A DNA stretch of 64,000 nucleotides, taken from positions 456,330-520,329 of the forward strand of contig JAODTK010003765.1 in assembly GCA_026419785.1 (NCBI GenBank), given 5' to 3'. This document shows positions 37,651 through 49,084 of the stretch, one piece after another. Source of the DNA: Sclerodactyla briareus. Taxonomy: Eukaryota; Echinodermata; Holothuroidea; Dendrochirotida; Sclerodactylidae. The translations under genes and the position numbers were made by a program. Position 1 is the first letter of the stretch, and each line of letters starts with the position of its first letter. The notes under the pieces were generated by a model. That model made no database searches. It saw only the letters and a list, made by a program, of their open reading frames with translations, and was not told where the DNA came from.

Positions 37651-37854
37651 AAAGAAACGTTTATAACCAGGCTTTAGTTCACACAAATCATGTGACATGT
37701 TATCCTTTCATGACCATATTGTTGTCTACCTCAGATCCGCGAGTGTTCCAGCAATATTACACACTGGCAATCTGACAATCTGACCATTGATCAAGTAGTC
37801 AAAAAACGTTTTAAAGCTCTGTTAACTCGCATTGGCCAATCTTCAGATGTTCAA

Positions 37855-39960
37855 CTGTTTTTCGTCAATCACTGTTGTACACGTTAGCATAATTACCAGC
37901 GCCCTGGTCATTTCCACCGACATCCTGTTGGAACGGGTCTCAGACTACTGTTTCATATTTCAGGCTCTCCATCTCTTTCATCGTAACCTTTTATTCGCAT
38001 TCCCATTTGAGTCCCCTTCACACGAGTAGGGAAGATCACCTTTTTCGTCATGTTGATTTCTCGGTTCCACGAATGAGTTCATGTTGACCAGCTGTAGTGT
38101 AGCTCTCCGGGTTGATAAGGACGGATGCACCAACAAGCTCTTTTCATTGTGATTTTCGATCCTGATTCGAATATTGTCCTGCCTCGCCTTGACCATTTGT
38201 GTACCGTTTGCGTGCTATTATTATCGTGTGTTGGGATCCTTCATGGAAGCGTTAGTTACCCGTCAACCGTTGGTCGAAAAAAAAAAAAAAAAAACAAGCC
38301 TGTGTTTCCAACATTGGTGGCAATTATCCGAACATTCTCACTGATGAGAAGTGGCATAACTAGGCCACCCCCGGAGGGCCGAGTTCCAATTCAGATTTAG
38401 CTTTACTAACATCGCATGTGCGTGTGGCCAGTTTCTCTCTCTTACAGAGGTGATGTCACATTTTGTTACCGGTGGCTCCCACCTCCATCATGTGTACACT
38501 GAACACTGCTAGAGACTGCAGCGGAATGGGGAGGGCTAGACGATGTTTTCTACTGTGGACGTTGGAAGGCAGGGTTACGCCATGTTTCATTCCTCTTTCG
38601 GATTCTTGAACACGTGACCTCACGGCGTAACAGATCGCGACAGTCAACAACAGAACTCGTCACAGCTAAGACGGCAGCTGCTATCCCCACAAAAAGTCCT
38701 GCTTGTGTCGTTTGTTGGTTGTAGTGCCTGTAAATAATGTGGAATGTGGAGCCTCACTGGACAGTGGATTAACAGACGAGTGTAGTGTCCTGCAGGGATA
38801 ACTCAACATGCGGAATGTTACTCCTTGGATGACAAGAGTTGTCGAGGTTGCTGAGATGTCATTCATTTTAAAACGGGTGAAGTGACGTCGGGTATAGGCT
38901 TCATTCGAAACACATGCCGTCATGATAGGAAAAAATACACGGTAAAACTCAAATGAATCCAGACGGCAGCTGCTATCCCAAACAAAGTCTGCTTGTGATC
39001 GTTGTCTGTTGTGTTGTAGTTGAACTGTAAAACTACTGTTGTGTGTGGAGCCTCACTGGACAGTGGATTAACAGACCCGGTGTAGTGTAGTGTCTTTCCG
39101 GGATAACTCAACCTGCGTTGACGTATCCTGATGACCAAGAGTTTGAGAGGTGGTTGCATGAGATGTCATTTAATTAAAAATGGTGAAGTCGGTATATAGT
39201 TAATCGAAACAACAATGCAGTCATGATAGGAAAAATACACGGTAAACTCAAATGAATCCACAGTGATAGCATTCTGTATGGTCACGTTTTGGTTTCGTTC
39301 AAACGAGCCGTTTCCTGGCGCACTAACAAGCCTAGGAGAACTATGGCAAAAACCTGAAATCCGTTATTCTCCAAAGTTAATTAGTCAGTATGCTTGTTCT
39401 CCATGGACTGGACAGAGTTATGCACAATTGGAGGTTAGCCACAGGTACTGCAAATTGTTATCTCACACGTAGAAACACATTGGGGCCAGTTGGATTCTAC
39501 CCTCAACTGAATTTTGATCAGTTAAAATAAACTGACTGCTTCTTGCAGTACATGGTAAGTATCCAGCATCAGAAAGACGTACTCCTCTGAAAACAATGAT
39601 AACCTCATTCGCAGGGGTTGTATTCAAGATGTCCATCGGTTGTTTGGCGTCATGGTCCGCGTTACTTCTCATAAAACATAAATTGTTCTAATGAAGTGAT
39701 ATGGTGACAGTATTCATTTTGCATCACTGCAGTCACTACGCATTCCAGGAAGATATTCTCACGTTCAAAGACAACGTCACGGTATTCACTAACGGTCATA
39801 AAATCACATTAGTACCCAATGGGCATACTGCTACGATTGACAAGAGTGAAACTCCCATGGAATACATAACATAGTTTGAAAATCGCCATTTTCAACATAC
39901 AGTAAGTAATGATTTCGACATTGATTTCCTGACGTTGAAATAACGTGCCTGCCGCCGGTG
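37855..39960 (-). CDS. immunoglobulin-superfamily type I membrane protein, copy D1
   Basis: Read on the - strand. The Ig exon (about 39,900-39,470) has a B-strand cysteine in ENIFLEC (39,741-39,763) and the F-strand motif SDAGYLPC (39,545-39,571), the usual DxGxYxC pattern. The next exon has an extracellular stalk, a transmembrane segment (GIAAAVLAVT, then in another frame LLTVAICYAV; about 38,700-38,620) and a basic stop-transfer RSRVQESER. It ends at a GTAAGAG donor after 38,446. Tail exons contain VKARQDNIRI and STRRATLQLVNMNS (38,196-38,060), then AGNYANVYN (about 37,900-37,870), a tyrosine motif of YxxV type. Frame changes occur within exons. The signal-peptide exon was not found. Ligand and function are unknown. 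Confidence 0.5.
38668..39258 (-). repeat. about 290-bp tandem duplication next to the transmembrane exon in D1
   Basis: 38,668-38,957 and 38,958-39,258 share acggcagctgctatccc, ggagcctcactggacagtgg, attaacagac, ggataactcaac, gagatgtcatt and gataggaaaaatacacggt. D2 has one unit (about 49,895-50,140). Both D1 units keep the NPLSSEAPH and GIAAAV readings, so a stalk plus transmembrane start appears twice. Confidence 0.85.
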
Positions 39961-41682
39961 AGAGAGGCACATCGAAAAAAAATGTCAGAAATCACTGTAA
40001 GGCAGTGTAAACTCCACTGACGGCTGCTCGCGATATATTCACTTCTATCATATCACAGAGAAGGAACCTAAATGTACTTCCGCTTCTGCAGTGCGATACT
40101 GTGTTCCCAGGTCAATACGAACGGACATGCAGCCGTCCTTTGGAAATCGATGGACCAGTGGAGACATTTACCCTCGTGAGCGACCTAAATTTAAAAGCGA
40201 TGCGCGGAACTTGGATTGGTGCTAGATAATAAAATAAATGGAATAAAAAATCAAATGATACCAGAAAGCCCAAAAGCTTAGTGAATTCATTACTGCTCGA
40301 TAGTCAATGGCATTAGATGACATGCCCGACTCCGAAACAATGAATGGAGCGACATTATGCTAGTCGTCAGCATGATATAAAACGATGCTGCATATAATGA
40401 TATGCAGTTGGTGTTGTTTCTATAAGAGCCTTGTTACAATATATGCGACGTTCGGTGTTCACATCAGTTCAAGCTTACATGTCTTACCTCAATTGGCCGC
40501 ATTGAACTAAATACGGAATAGACCATATGCCTTCATCTCAAACGGTTTCAATGCTCACACCTGAGAGGGATACCGGTAGTAGTACGTAGAATCGTGTAAC
40601 TATAGTGCATAGGTCGGTAAAACATAGTCAATAACAACTTTATGAAACTGATAGAGTAATATGCCAGTTAGAATTAATCTCTGTGTAGGGTATTGAACCT
40701 TTTTGAAACAGTTGTACCTATTCAAGACATGTCAGGCGCCTTGCAGTAAGCGGTGAGGTGACAGGAACGGTAGAATGTCTGCTAGCAATACCTGTGGATC
40801 CTGATTCAAAGCATCGATCGCACAGACAGCAACTTCACCCCGTTAGTGCTTGTTTGGAAGTGACTGCAAGGTGAGGAATGTAAAGAAATCATCTGGTCTG
40901 GTCGGATGGAGACGTTATAGCGGGGTACCGGGAGCAGGAAGTAAGTATCACCCTGCCTCGACTCAGGGCACTCTTCGAAAAGAGTACACGAGATTCACTA
41001 TGTCCTACCACAACCAAAATTGGGAGCCTCTACGATTCCGCTAAGGATTCCTTTAGTCTGCGAAGCACCCTTCGATGTGGAGTATTAAGGAGGGGTAGAA
41101 GTAAGCGCTTGCAGTCAGTTACTTGCACACTTCCTATGGCGTGATCTCTTGTAATATGACATGTGGGCATTTATGACAAATCATTGTAATACACACATGA
41201 ATCCCACTTGGTAGGAGATATTATGGTTTGGGCATCGTCGTTCGCCGCCGGCCCGGGAAAAAAAAAAAGATTTTTCGTAGGCTATAACGCAATAACTCTT
41301 AACGCAATTGTCCGATTGACACGAAACCTTGCACACATGTTCGCCCCGTACGAATCTTTTCCGGATTGTGCGGCCACGTTTCGGCACAAAACGATCATTT
41401 CAGACCAGAGTCGCCCCATATAGAGGACCAACCCAACGACCATTTCGAATTTCTGACAGAATTGATTTTACTGCAGGTTTGCATATTCGGAGTATGGGTT
41501 CAATTGGAATCAACCTCAACCACTTTCGATACTTCCCTGGGTATGCATCCCCTCCTTATAAATACAAGGTGAACAATTCACCCTCTTGATTGATCGAAGT
41601 GGGGATATACCGTTGGCGGTTTTTTTCCCGCAGGCGATGTCTAGTTCACACCCTGTCTGCTTCACCAACTGAACTGCGATTG

Positions 41683-41825
41683 AATGTGGCGCCGGCCAAT
41701 CGCTTCCACCCTACCAACCGCCGTAGGTCAGATTTTTTAATGGATGTTTCGTCGACCATTATCTGTATTCCTTTCCACAATAATATTTGTATATATTTAG
41801 TTCCTGCACGTTGCCCACGGACAGC
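41683..41825. other. site where A and B carry the LINE and C does not
   Basis: Left of this point C matches A up to gattgaatgt. Right of it C matches A again from cagtgtttccgc. Instead of 1.4 kb of LINE, C has about 140 unrelated bases. It is either a pre-insertion allele with local divergence or a deletion that removed the LINE. Confidence 0.5.
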
Positions 41826-43674
41826 AGTGTTTCCGCCGGAGTTTATGGTTTCCGATCGCATAATTATCATCATACTACTACGGCCGTACCTTTCATCTGC
41901 CACTCCGCCTGTAAATTACCGTCCGGTCGTTTTTTCTCCTGTTCCGTTATTTCACTTTAGTATGACATCCAGCTATCTCATTTTCGTAGGTGATGTACCT
42001 TCCTCAAGGTTGCCATCGGAGAACTCTGACATCCAGTTTTATATTCAACGGAAAAAAATCCGGCTATCGATGAAAACATAGACAACAATCAAAGAACCCT
42101 GTTAGTAATGCGATTACTCCGGAGTGTGAACAACAGTCCTTGTGCTTCCCTGGCATCGTAGCAAGCAGAGTACAGCCGTGACTATTTTAATGAAACAGGC
42201 AGAATTCGTAGAATGTTAAGTACCTCAGCTTTTCGAGCAGACGCTACACACCGCTATTTTCCATCGACCCATCTACTCTTCAGAAACTTTTTTCACGCAC
42301 TCCATTTTTATTCCACTTGTTCAAAGTTCAAAAGAGATTTAAATTCTTAAGCATACTGTTTAGTACTCTATCATATAACCAATACACGAACACTACACGT
42401 GTTCTATACCCCCATACACGGACCATACACACGGTGTTATGTGAGAATCACCTTTTTTTTTCGTTTCGGGAAGAGAAAACACTGTCAGTCTATGCGAAAA
42501 GACCATGATAAGCAGCAGTCATGCATACTGACTGTCGTTGCTTGTTGGCTTTTTTTTTTATGAGAAGCCCAAATAATTATTCGCATCCGTATACTACATT
42601 GGTACATGTACTTTATGCGCCTATTCAGTGCTGGTTCCTTCCTTCCTAATTAGTTTTCGCCTCTATGGAACTAATATCTAGCTTTGCAAAATAAATAGGA
42701 CATATTAAGACACTGGCCCCCGCTCATTTCACGTGAACTGGCGATTTTCACATGCGTACTGGACCCCATACTCATCTATAGAATCCCACCTAACACCGAC
42801 ACACGTTGCGATGGATTGCAGGGATGTCTCTGACTTTGTCATGTAATAAAGCCAACTTGGGGAAAAACATGGACTCCAAGTTGTGAAATCTGGGATCTCC
42901 TCTTTGACCTGGCTGATTGTTTCCCTAATTAGTCAAGAAAACATTTTTCCCTCTCTATTTTCCCATCAACTGTCGGCTTCTCTTCCTTTGCGTGACCTTT
43001 AGGCCAAGACCACCTCAACTGTATTAGTTTTGGACAGGTTGGTGTTTTGGGGTGTCACTCAAAATCCTATAGCGCATTGCGGCGAAATATTGAGCCGAGT
43101 CGCTCAATAACATCCACAAAGCACACGCGACCTCATGTCGAGAGCAAGATCACTAGGTTTATTGGTCAATGGATTTTGGGGCAGTGAATACATTTACATA
43201 AACTTATATTAACATTCCCCTACGCCATATCAAAAAAGTCCTATTGCCCTAAAATAGGGTACATGTCTCCCTCCACGACATAATGCAGTCTTTTTTCCCC
43301 TTTTTAATTTTATTTTATATATAGAGTTTTGAATTGCCACTCGGGTGAGGAAAAGAGGTTAACATTGCAATCAGCAGAGGGCTCTGTATAGCACTTTTTG
43401 GACAGTGCTCGACTTGTTTCCTTCCCTGTACCTTGCTTCTTCATCACATGTTACGTTTCTACTGTTCGGGAGAGGGTTGGCAGGTACCTTCCTTAGGGCA
43501 TTCCGTTGCTGTCTTTACAAAACATCTTTCAAAGAATCCTTGTTGATTTTCCGTATCATAAACCCTGGGGCTCCATTGCACGAATTGAGAATCGAACATG
43601 TATACTGTGAACTGAACTTAAATGCAAACATCATAAACCGAGGCACGTGTTTTTATGTTTGACTACAATATAAG

Positions 43675-43744
43675 GTGCTCTGCCCTGATGTGAACTACAC
43701 CAATTTACACCAACAATGCACGAGAGGTCCAACTTGTGAACACG
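43675..43744 (+). CDS. conserved short exon with ITIM-like tyrosine motif, copy C
   Basis: Reads PDVNYTNLHQQCTRG, then PTCEH, identical to A and B over the 50-base core. The donor seen in A and B is replaced by a G-rich run (cacgggggtgggggatt), so splicing from this copy may be impaired, or the run may be a sequence error. A candidate acceptor is ataag at 43,670-43,674. Confidence 0.45.
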
Positions 43745-43847
43745 GGGGTGGGGGATTACATTTTCAGTATTTTAGGGGAAGGTCGAGTTCTTGTCGTATT
43801 TTTTTTACCACGCGCGATTGTTTGATACTACCATACATCACTATACC

Positions 43848-45590
43848 CAAGGGCGTCGCGATTTGTGTTGGCGGTTGGGAAGACGGACAAGACGAATAGT
43901 ATCTAGCGGAAGCGCCACCACATGTTGGCGCGTGCGCAAGAGACATTTTTTGTTTGCCATACCCCCTAGATTGCAGGAAACAGCACTTCCCAAGCCTTAT
44001 GGGACAAAAGCTCCTCCCTGAAATTGAAACAATTTTTTTATTTCAGGAAAGGTTCTCCAAAACTTATCGCCTTAGGGATCAATTTCAAGGTTTTGCGTGG
44101 TGCTGTGGACATTCTGAAATACTATGCAGGTGAGGTTACGGTCCATGAAAGGAGCACTGAACATGGTCAATGCCAAACAACCACTACGTTCGCGTGAAGC
44201 GCGATATTTCGCAAGTCCAGTTTGACCAACGATTGACGTTTGCACTGGACCCCTCTCTGCCGTATCACTTAAGGTAGGCCTTATTTTTTTTACTCAAAGA
44301 TTTACGGCCCATTTTTATCTTCTTTGCGGACCACTGGCGTATGGGAGAGACACTTTCAGCTGGGGGCCAGCTTTTGTGGCCAAATCAGTAAAAGATAGGA
44401 TACAATACGCACTGCGCGCGAAGCGCGCGCGAAAATTCTACCTTTGGACATTCCCTCAGTCAGCAATCTTGGATATAACTTATCTTCACCTGATTTTGTT
44501 TACATCAATGTTTGCACGAAATTGTGGCGTTCCCAGGCTGAATCTTGAGGGGCTATTTCATGGAGTTCCCACCCGCACCGTGTGCCTTTCCCCCGTAGTA
44601 TGTGCACCGTGCACGCACCCAGATTTCAACAAGTGGTCGCCGCCATAAATTGATTGCTGTCGAATACTCTATTTTAAATTTGAATAGACCATATTTTGTC
44701 CGAAACAAATCACAGGTCCCGCCAATGTAACTTACCATCCACCCAAGTCGCCTCAACCTCCTTCCCTTCGAAGAGAACAAAGTTTACACTTTGGGGTATT
44801 CCTCGAAAATTAGGGCATATTTGGACTTCACTTTTTCCCAGCCTTTCTCTTCAACTTGATCAATGCAATTGTCTATTGACAACGAAATGTGTGATGTTCC
44901 CCTTCCTGCATTTTCGATGCCGCAAACTGTGCCTTCATACCGTCTCATAGTGATAGGATGTGCACCGCGCACCCACTTTCAAAAGTGGGTCAGCACCATA
45001 AATCAATAGAAATTCACAGCTCCCGCCAGGTGGTAGACCTACCAACCCCGTCGCCTCTTTCCCTCAAGCATAGCATTGTTGTTAGTTATTTTTGTTTGTT
45101 TAACTACTGTTCCCCTAGCAGGACATCGCAATGTAATGAAGGAGCGACACACCAAGGGGAGAGAAGCTGTATAAATGTCCAGTCTGGTACAAACGATAGA
45201 TTGAAGGACTGAGAACCTTCTTTCATTGATAATTATATAAGAACATCCCAGCTTGAACTTCAGACATTTTTTTTGTTTAAGGACATCATAGCTTGTACAA
45301 GGCACCTGTTCTGAACACTACGATACATGCATACCCGCGCGCGTAGCGCGCACAAAATTCAAATGGAACAGCCGAATTCACCCAACTGAATCATTTAAGT
45401 CATTTATGCCTTTTGGTTTAAACACGGTTTTTCTGCTGGATATGTCGGATACAGTGTAGCGAGATAACAGTCGGGGGCTCAATATTGGGGGGGGGGTGGG
45501 GGACAAAATGTCATTGCGCCCCTCAACCAAAATATTGGGGGATGGACCCCCCCGTCCCCACCCCCCCCCCCCCCATGATCGCCGCCCTTG
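43848..45590. mobile_element. 1.74-kb C-specific insertion with short inverted ends (DNA-transposon-like)
   Basis: The left end is caagggcgtcgcgat and the right end is the complement, caagggcggcgatca. Such CA-GGG-CG ends followed by G/C homopolymers resemble non-autonomous hAT-type elements; that family call is tentative. The interior is non-coding as far as I can see, with two GCGC hairpins (44,191 and 44,413), a third at 45,335, and G/C runs at 45,488-45,573. About 0.57 kb of block sequence, including the SINE, is missing at the insertion point, so no target duplication can be shown. Confidence 0.55.
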
Positions 45591-45788
45591 ACTAACCTAT
45601 ACACATGAAGTCGAATGCATACAATCGGCTTGAGTCCATGCGTTTCTTATAACATGCATACTGTTTAAGTGAGTTTCGATAGGTAGTGTTTTACGTAACA
45701 TTCTGACCCCATTGACGACTATGGAGAAATAACATGTCTTTTTGACGGACCGTAATCAGAACCTGCCAGTGGAATAATTCAGGATCTT

Positions 45789-45855
45789 TAGTTAGTCTAG
45801 TCTTAGTCTAGTCTAGTCTAGTCTAGATTAGTTTAGTTAGATTAGTTTAGTTTAG
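45789..45855. repeat. TCTAG/TTTAG-rich short tandem repeat
   Basis: Orthologous to the repeat at 10,821 in copy A, with tctag units dominating here. Not telomeric. Confidence 0.8.
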
Positions 45856-46374
45856 AAAATAATTTCGAATATCTACCTACAACGTTGTCACGAGTCTTGA
45901 GGCGATGACCCGCTATCGAAACCTTTAACAATTTAGAAACCTGAAATCAAATCACCCTCGAAGTCATCTTAGCCCCAATGGAGTCAACCGAGACGTTTAA
46001 TCTGTTCTCATAGCAAATCTCGCAGACACTTAATTAATCTTAATAGTAGCCCTCCTTCGAACATTCTCAATGACACTTATCTTTCGAGGAATAAGGATTC
46101 CACGAACCCTCCGGCACTTCCAATTGAGGTCTTCACAACTGTTTGAACACCTCACAACAATATCCTTATAAACATGGAATTGCTTTTTATCACGCCGAAA
46201 ATCCCATTCCCTTTCCTAGGGCGTCCGCTACTGTCTTCGAAGGTTTCAACGTAGAATCGAAATCTCATCTTAGATCTTTTTCTGAATTAACCGCTGGATA
46301 CTTGACCGTTCAAACTAATGGAACGTCGGCCGTTATGATAACCGTTAGTCGTACTCCTGCATTTATTCGTGCAT

Positions 46375-47150
46375 TAAAAAACATTTGCCAATCGAAGATC
46401 ATTTCCGGGATTTGGTCTAAATCCCTTCGAACAATTGCAACAGCCGTTATTCGAAGTCAATTCCCGCGAATTCCCTTTTAAGACTTGAATGCCAGAATTG
46501 CCGAGGTCGTTTATATATAGACCAAGACGAGTAAGGACAAGAACTGACCCTTGGGGACCCCCACAAGTGACCTGCCAAGTAGAAGAACTTCCATAATCAA
46601 CAACCTCGCTGCTCCCTATTGTAAAGCCCCCTTGGACCCACTTCAGGACCTTGCCGGTGATACCCAAACTCTCCATTTGAGTAGAGACGTTTATGAGGCA
46701 CTAAGCAACGCTTCCTGAAAGTCCAAGAACGTACATCACAGCATTACCCTCTCGATAGCATTTAACATCTTCTCAAAATCTAACGATGTAGGCCAACGCG
46801 AACGATTCAACTCATTCTGAGACTCCCGGATCAATTATATCATTAGAAATATGACATGATCCTCTATAACTGCTTCATCACCTTGCAATCAACATTCGTT
46901 TCGTGAGATCCTGTCTGTAATTCAAGATGAACAGATGCCTTCCTTGAAAATAGGCGAAACGTTTGCCTTCTCAGTCCCAGACAACAACTTCCCTCTGAGT
47001 TTTATGGAAGATAGCGATGATGGAACGACATTGTCAGCAAAAAAACGATCTTTAGAAGAAAACGGGTAAACTCCGTTCAGACCTTGAGCTTTACCTGTTT
47101 TAAATTCTGGAGTTTCTCCTCAACCAATGAGGCGTACAACAACATCATTC
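46375..47150 (-). pseudogene. LINE reverse transcriptase (CR1/Jockey-like) in D2
   Basis: The - strand open frame 46,676-46,374 reads LGITGKVLKWVQGGFTIGSS, then GGPQGSVL and LGLYINDLGN, the mid-palm of a non-LTR reverse transcriptase with the PQGSVL turn. Upstream on the same strand (47,150-47,040) lies NLKTGKAQGLNGVYPF, the degenerate KAPGPDG region seen better in D1. The catalytic F/YxDD box should follow at about 46,360-46,150 but is not recognisable. 5' and 3' ends are unclear. Confidence 0.8.
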
Positions 47151-47667
47151 ATACAACAATTAGGAACACCCACAACGAGGTTTTATCGAAAATACCCAGT
47201 TCTCTTTGGTGGAAACCGAAGAGAATTAATTGTTGAAACCCCTAGACATATCCTTTACTACCGGCTGATCGTGCCTCCCGATCAACCAGTCCCCCCCGCC
47301 CCCCCTGCTGCAAATCCAGTCAACGGTGACCTGTCATACTTTTCCAGTACTTTGGGAACAGATCCTGAAATGACTTTGAACACCACTTCTGTTAATGGCC
47401 TATTGCACTGATGCTGATCCTATCAACATAATATTCATCATATGTTGTTCTTTCTCTTACTTTGTCTGACTCTATATTTCAATTGAAATTTAGGACTAAA
47501 TAGTACCCAAATTGAATCATTGACGCCGAGCTGGTTGAGATCACCATAGCTACGGGACGATATAGAAACGTCAGTGTTGCATATTAAATAGAAACCCTAT
47601 CTTCGTTTTAACAAACGAAAACGCTGACAGTAAACTCTTATTTGCTTACGCCATGCAGCGATAACCA

Positions 47668-47680
47668 GGGGGGGGGGGGT

Positions 47681-47725
<45 letters not shown>

Positions 47726-47821
47726 GGGGGGGGGGTGCGGGGGGGGTGGGGGGGGGGGGGGGGGGCTGGGGGGGGGGGGGGGGGGGGTGGTGGTGGGGGA
47801 GGGGGGGTGGGGGGGGGGGGT

Positions 47822-47851
<30 letters not shown>
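47668..47851. repeat. 184-bp G-rich homopolymer tract
   Basis: Almost pure G with occasional T, A or C. At the same site D1 has only a few G (catgggggataggcaaat, about 36,990). It can form G-quadruplexes on the + strand. The Gly- and Pro-rich open frames here are artefacts. The length may be inflated by sequencing or assembly. Confidence 0.95.
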
Positions 47852-47852
<1 letters not shown>

Positions 47853-47944
47853 TAGGCAAATATCGTTCTTAGAATATCTTTATGGAACGGCTGAAGAAGT
47901 ATTTCCACTGAGTTCTGGCACTACTAGTATAACTCCCACGATCT

Positions 47945-48250
47945 GCAACTGAAATTTAACGGATGTTTTCCGTACCTCCCCTGCGGGTAACCTATATTAC
48001 AATTATCGCATATTCAATCAATACACCAGTTCCAAAACGTAGAAGCAAATACGGTAATTAAGTGTAATAAGTTTAACGATGCGCAGGGCGCAGCTCCCTG
48101 TCTGAAAGGGGGGGGGTGGGTGTCAGAGCAATTGGGGGGGCCGAAAGCAGTTATAGGAAACATTTTTTGTGAAAAACATAATTATTTATGGAGGCCTTCC
48201 AAAAGTTGGGGGTCGTAACCCCCGACCCCCCTAGTGGCTGCGAATGGTGG
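47945..48250. mobile_element. small D2-specific insertion with G-rich left and C-rich right parts
   Basis: D1 reads straight through from the cctatgatc word to gaatgattcttgactgcc. D2 has about 300 extra bases including ggggggggtgggtgtcagagca and, near the right end, ggtcgtaacccccgaccccc followed by a duplicated gtggctgcgaatg. It resembles the interior ends of the C-specific insertion, so it may be a related non-autonomous element. The ends are not precise. Confidence 0.4.
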
Positions 48251-48269
48251 CTGCGAATGAATTCTTCCC

Positions 48270-48830
48270 TGACTGCCTTGATGATTGTAACTTCCGATTA
48301 CATTTGAATCTTGCCCAAACAATAGGTACATGTTCGCATTATTTTGATTTGAGAGCTTGGTCCATCTGGCCAGGTGGTATCGACTGAGCTATTGCGTTCA
48401 CTCGCCTGAATTGGCCGAAATGGTCCATCTTCCACATTCTCATATTTATTTTACCATGAACGATCCCGATTAACACCTATAAAACCGAGAATACTCTTTC
48501 CCCCACCATTGAACCGTTTGCATCTTTCAGTTGCCTGATCAGACAAGTCATTCTGGACTTCTGGCCGTGTTCATCACTGAAAGTTTTTCCAGACTTTGAC
48601 CTTTGTTTGATGTCTGGATTATTTTGTAACCTGACTCCAAAAACAATACAGTCCCTGTAGTGGGCTGATATGGGGAAACCACATAACACGCATGAGGTTG
48701 TACAACCCTGGGAGTTCGACCATGTTCGTAAACCGGGCGTTACCACACACAACTACTCACTACATACACCTATCCTTACGCAATCTCTCTTCTATTCGTC
48801 AAGGAAAAAATCCAAGAAACATAACCAGCT
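48270..48830. repeat. dispersed repeat with CA-rich tail, D2 copy
   Basis: Orthologous to 37,140-37,650. The ca-rich tail is short (48,738-48,768) and is followed by ttcgtcaaggaaaa. Confidence 0.75.
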
Positions 48831-49084
48831 CAGTTCACACACATTTTTGACGAATCTACACGTTTTTTTTATCTTGAAGATATGGAAGCCACCAAAGACT
48901 TGGATTCAAGTAACTAGTTTGTCACAAAGAATATTTCTAAGAATCCCCTCTCAATCACATATTTTTGCCTACCTCGAATCCCAAGTGTTCCTGCAATATT
49001 ACACAGTCACTGACACTGACAAGCTGACATTGATCAAGGATCCCAACCGTTAAATGCTCTGTTACTCGCATGCAATTGTCAGAT

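Larger units (their letters stand above)
34480..40265 (-). repeat. segmental duplication block D, copy 1
   Basis: Collinear with 46,560-51,185: LINE fragment, sequence around cactgattctgatcctatcaacat, CA-tailed repeat, immunoglobulin-type exons, then gacctaaattta..acgatgcgc at the end. It has a 1.5-kb segment (35,136-36,640) and an internal 290-bp tandem duplication that copy 2 lacks. The strand given is that of the gene inside. Confidence 0.85.
40330..45870 (+). repeat. segmental duplication block, copy C
   Basis: Aligns with copy A from about 4,610 (gagcgac.at.atgc.tag) to about 10,900. It lacks the LINE, lacks the SINE, and has a 1.74-kb insertion of its own. Its A/B-shared landmarks include ggtgatgtacctt.ctcaagg (about 41,990), accaatttacaccaacaatg (43,700) and cttataacatgcatactg (45,645). 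Confidence 0.8.

Noticed and set aside
47597..47952. Open frames of up to 103 codons reading as poly-Pro or poly-Gly
   Set aside because: They are translations of the G homopolymer tract in several frames and carry no other protein signal.
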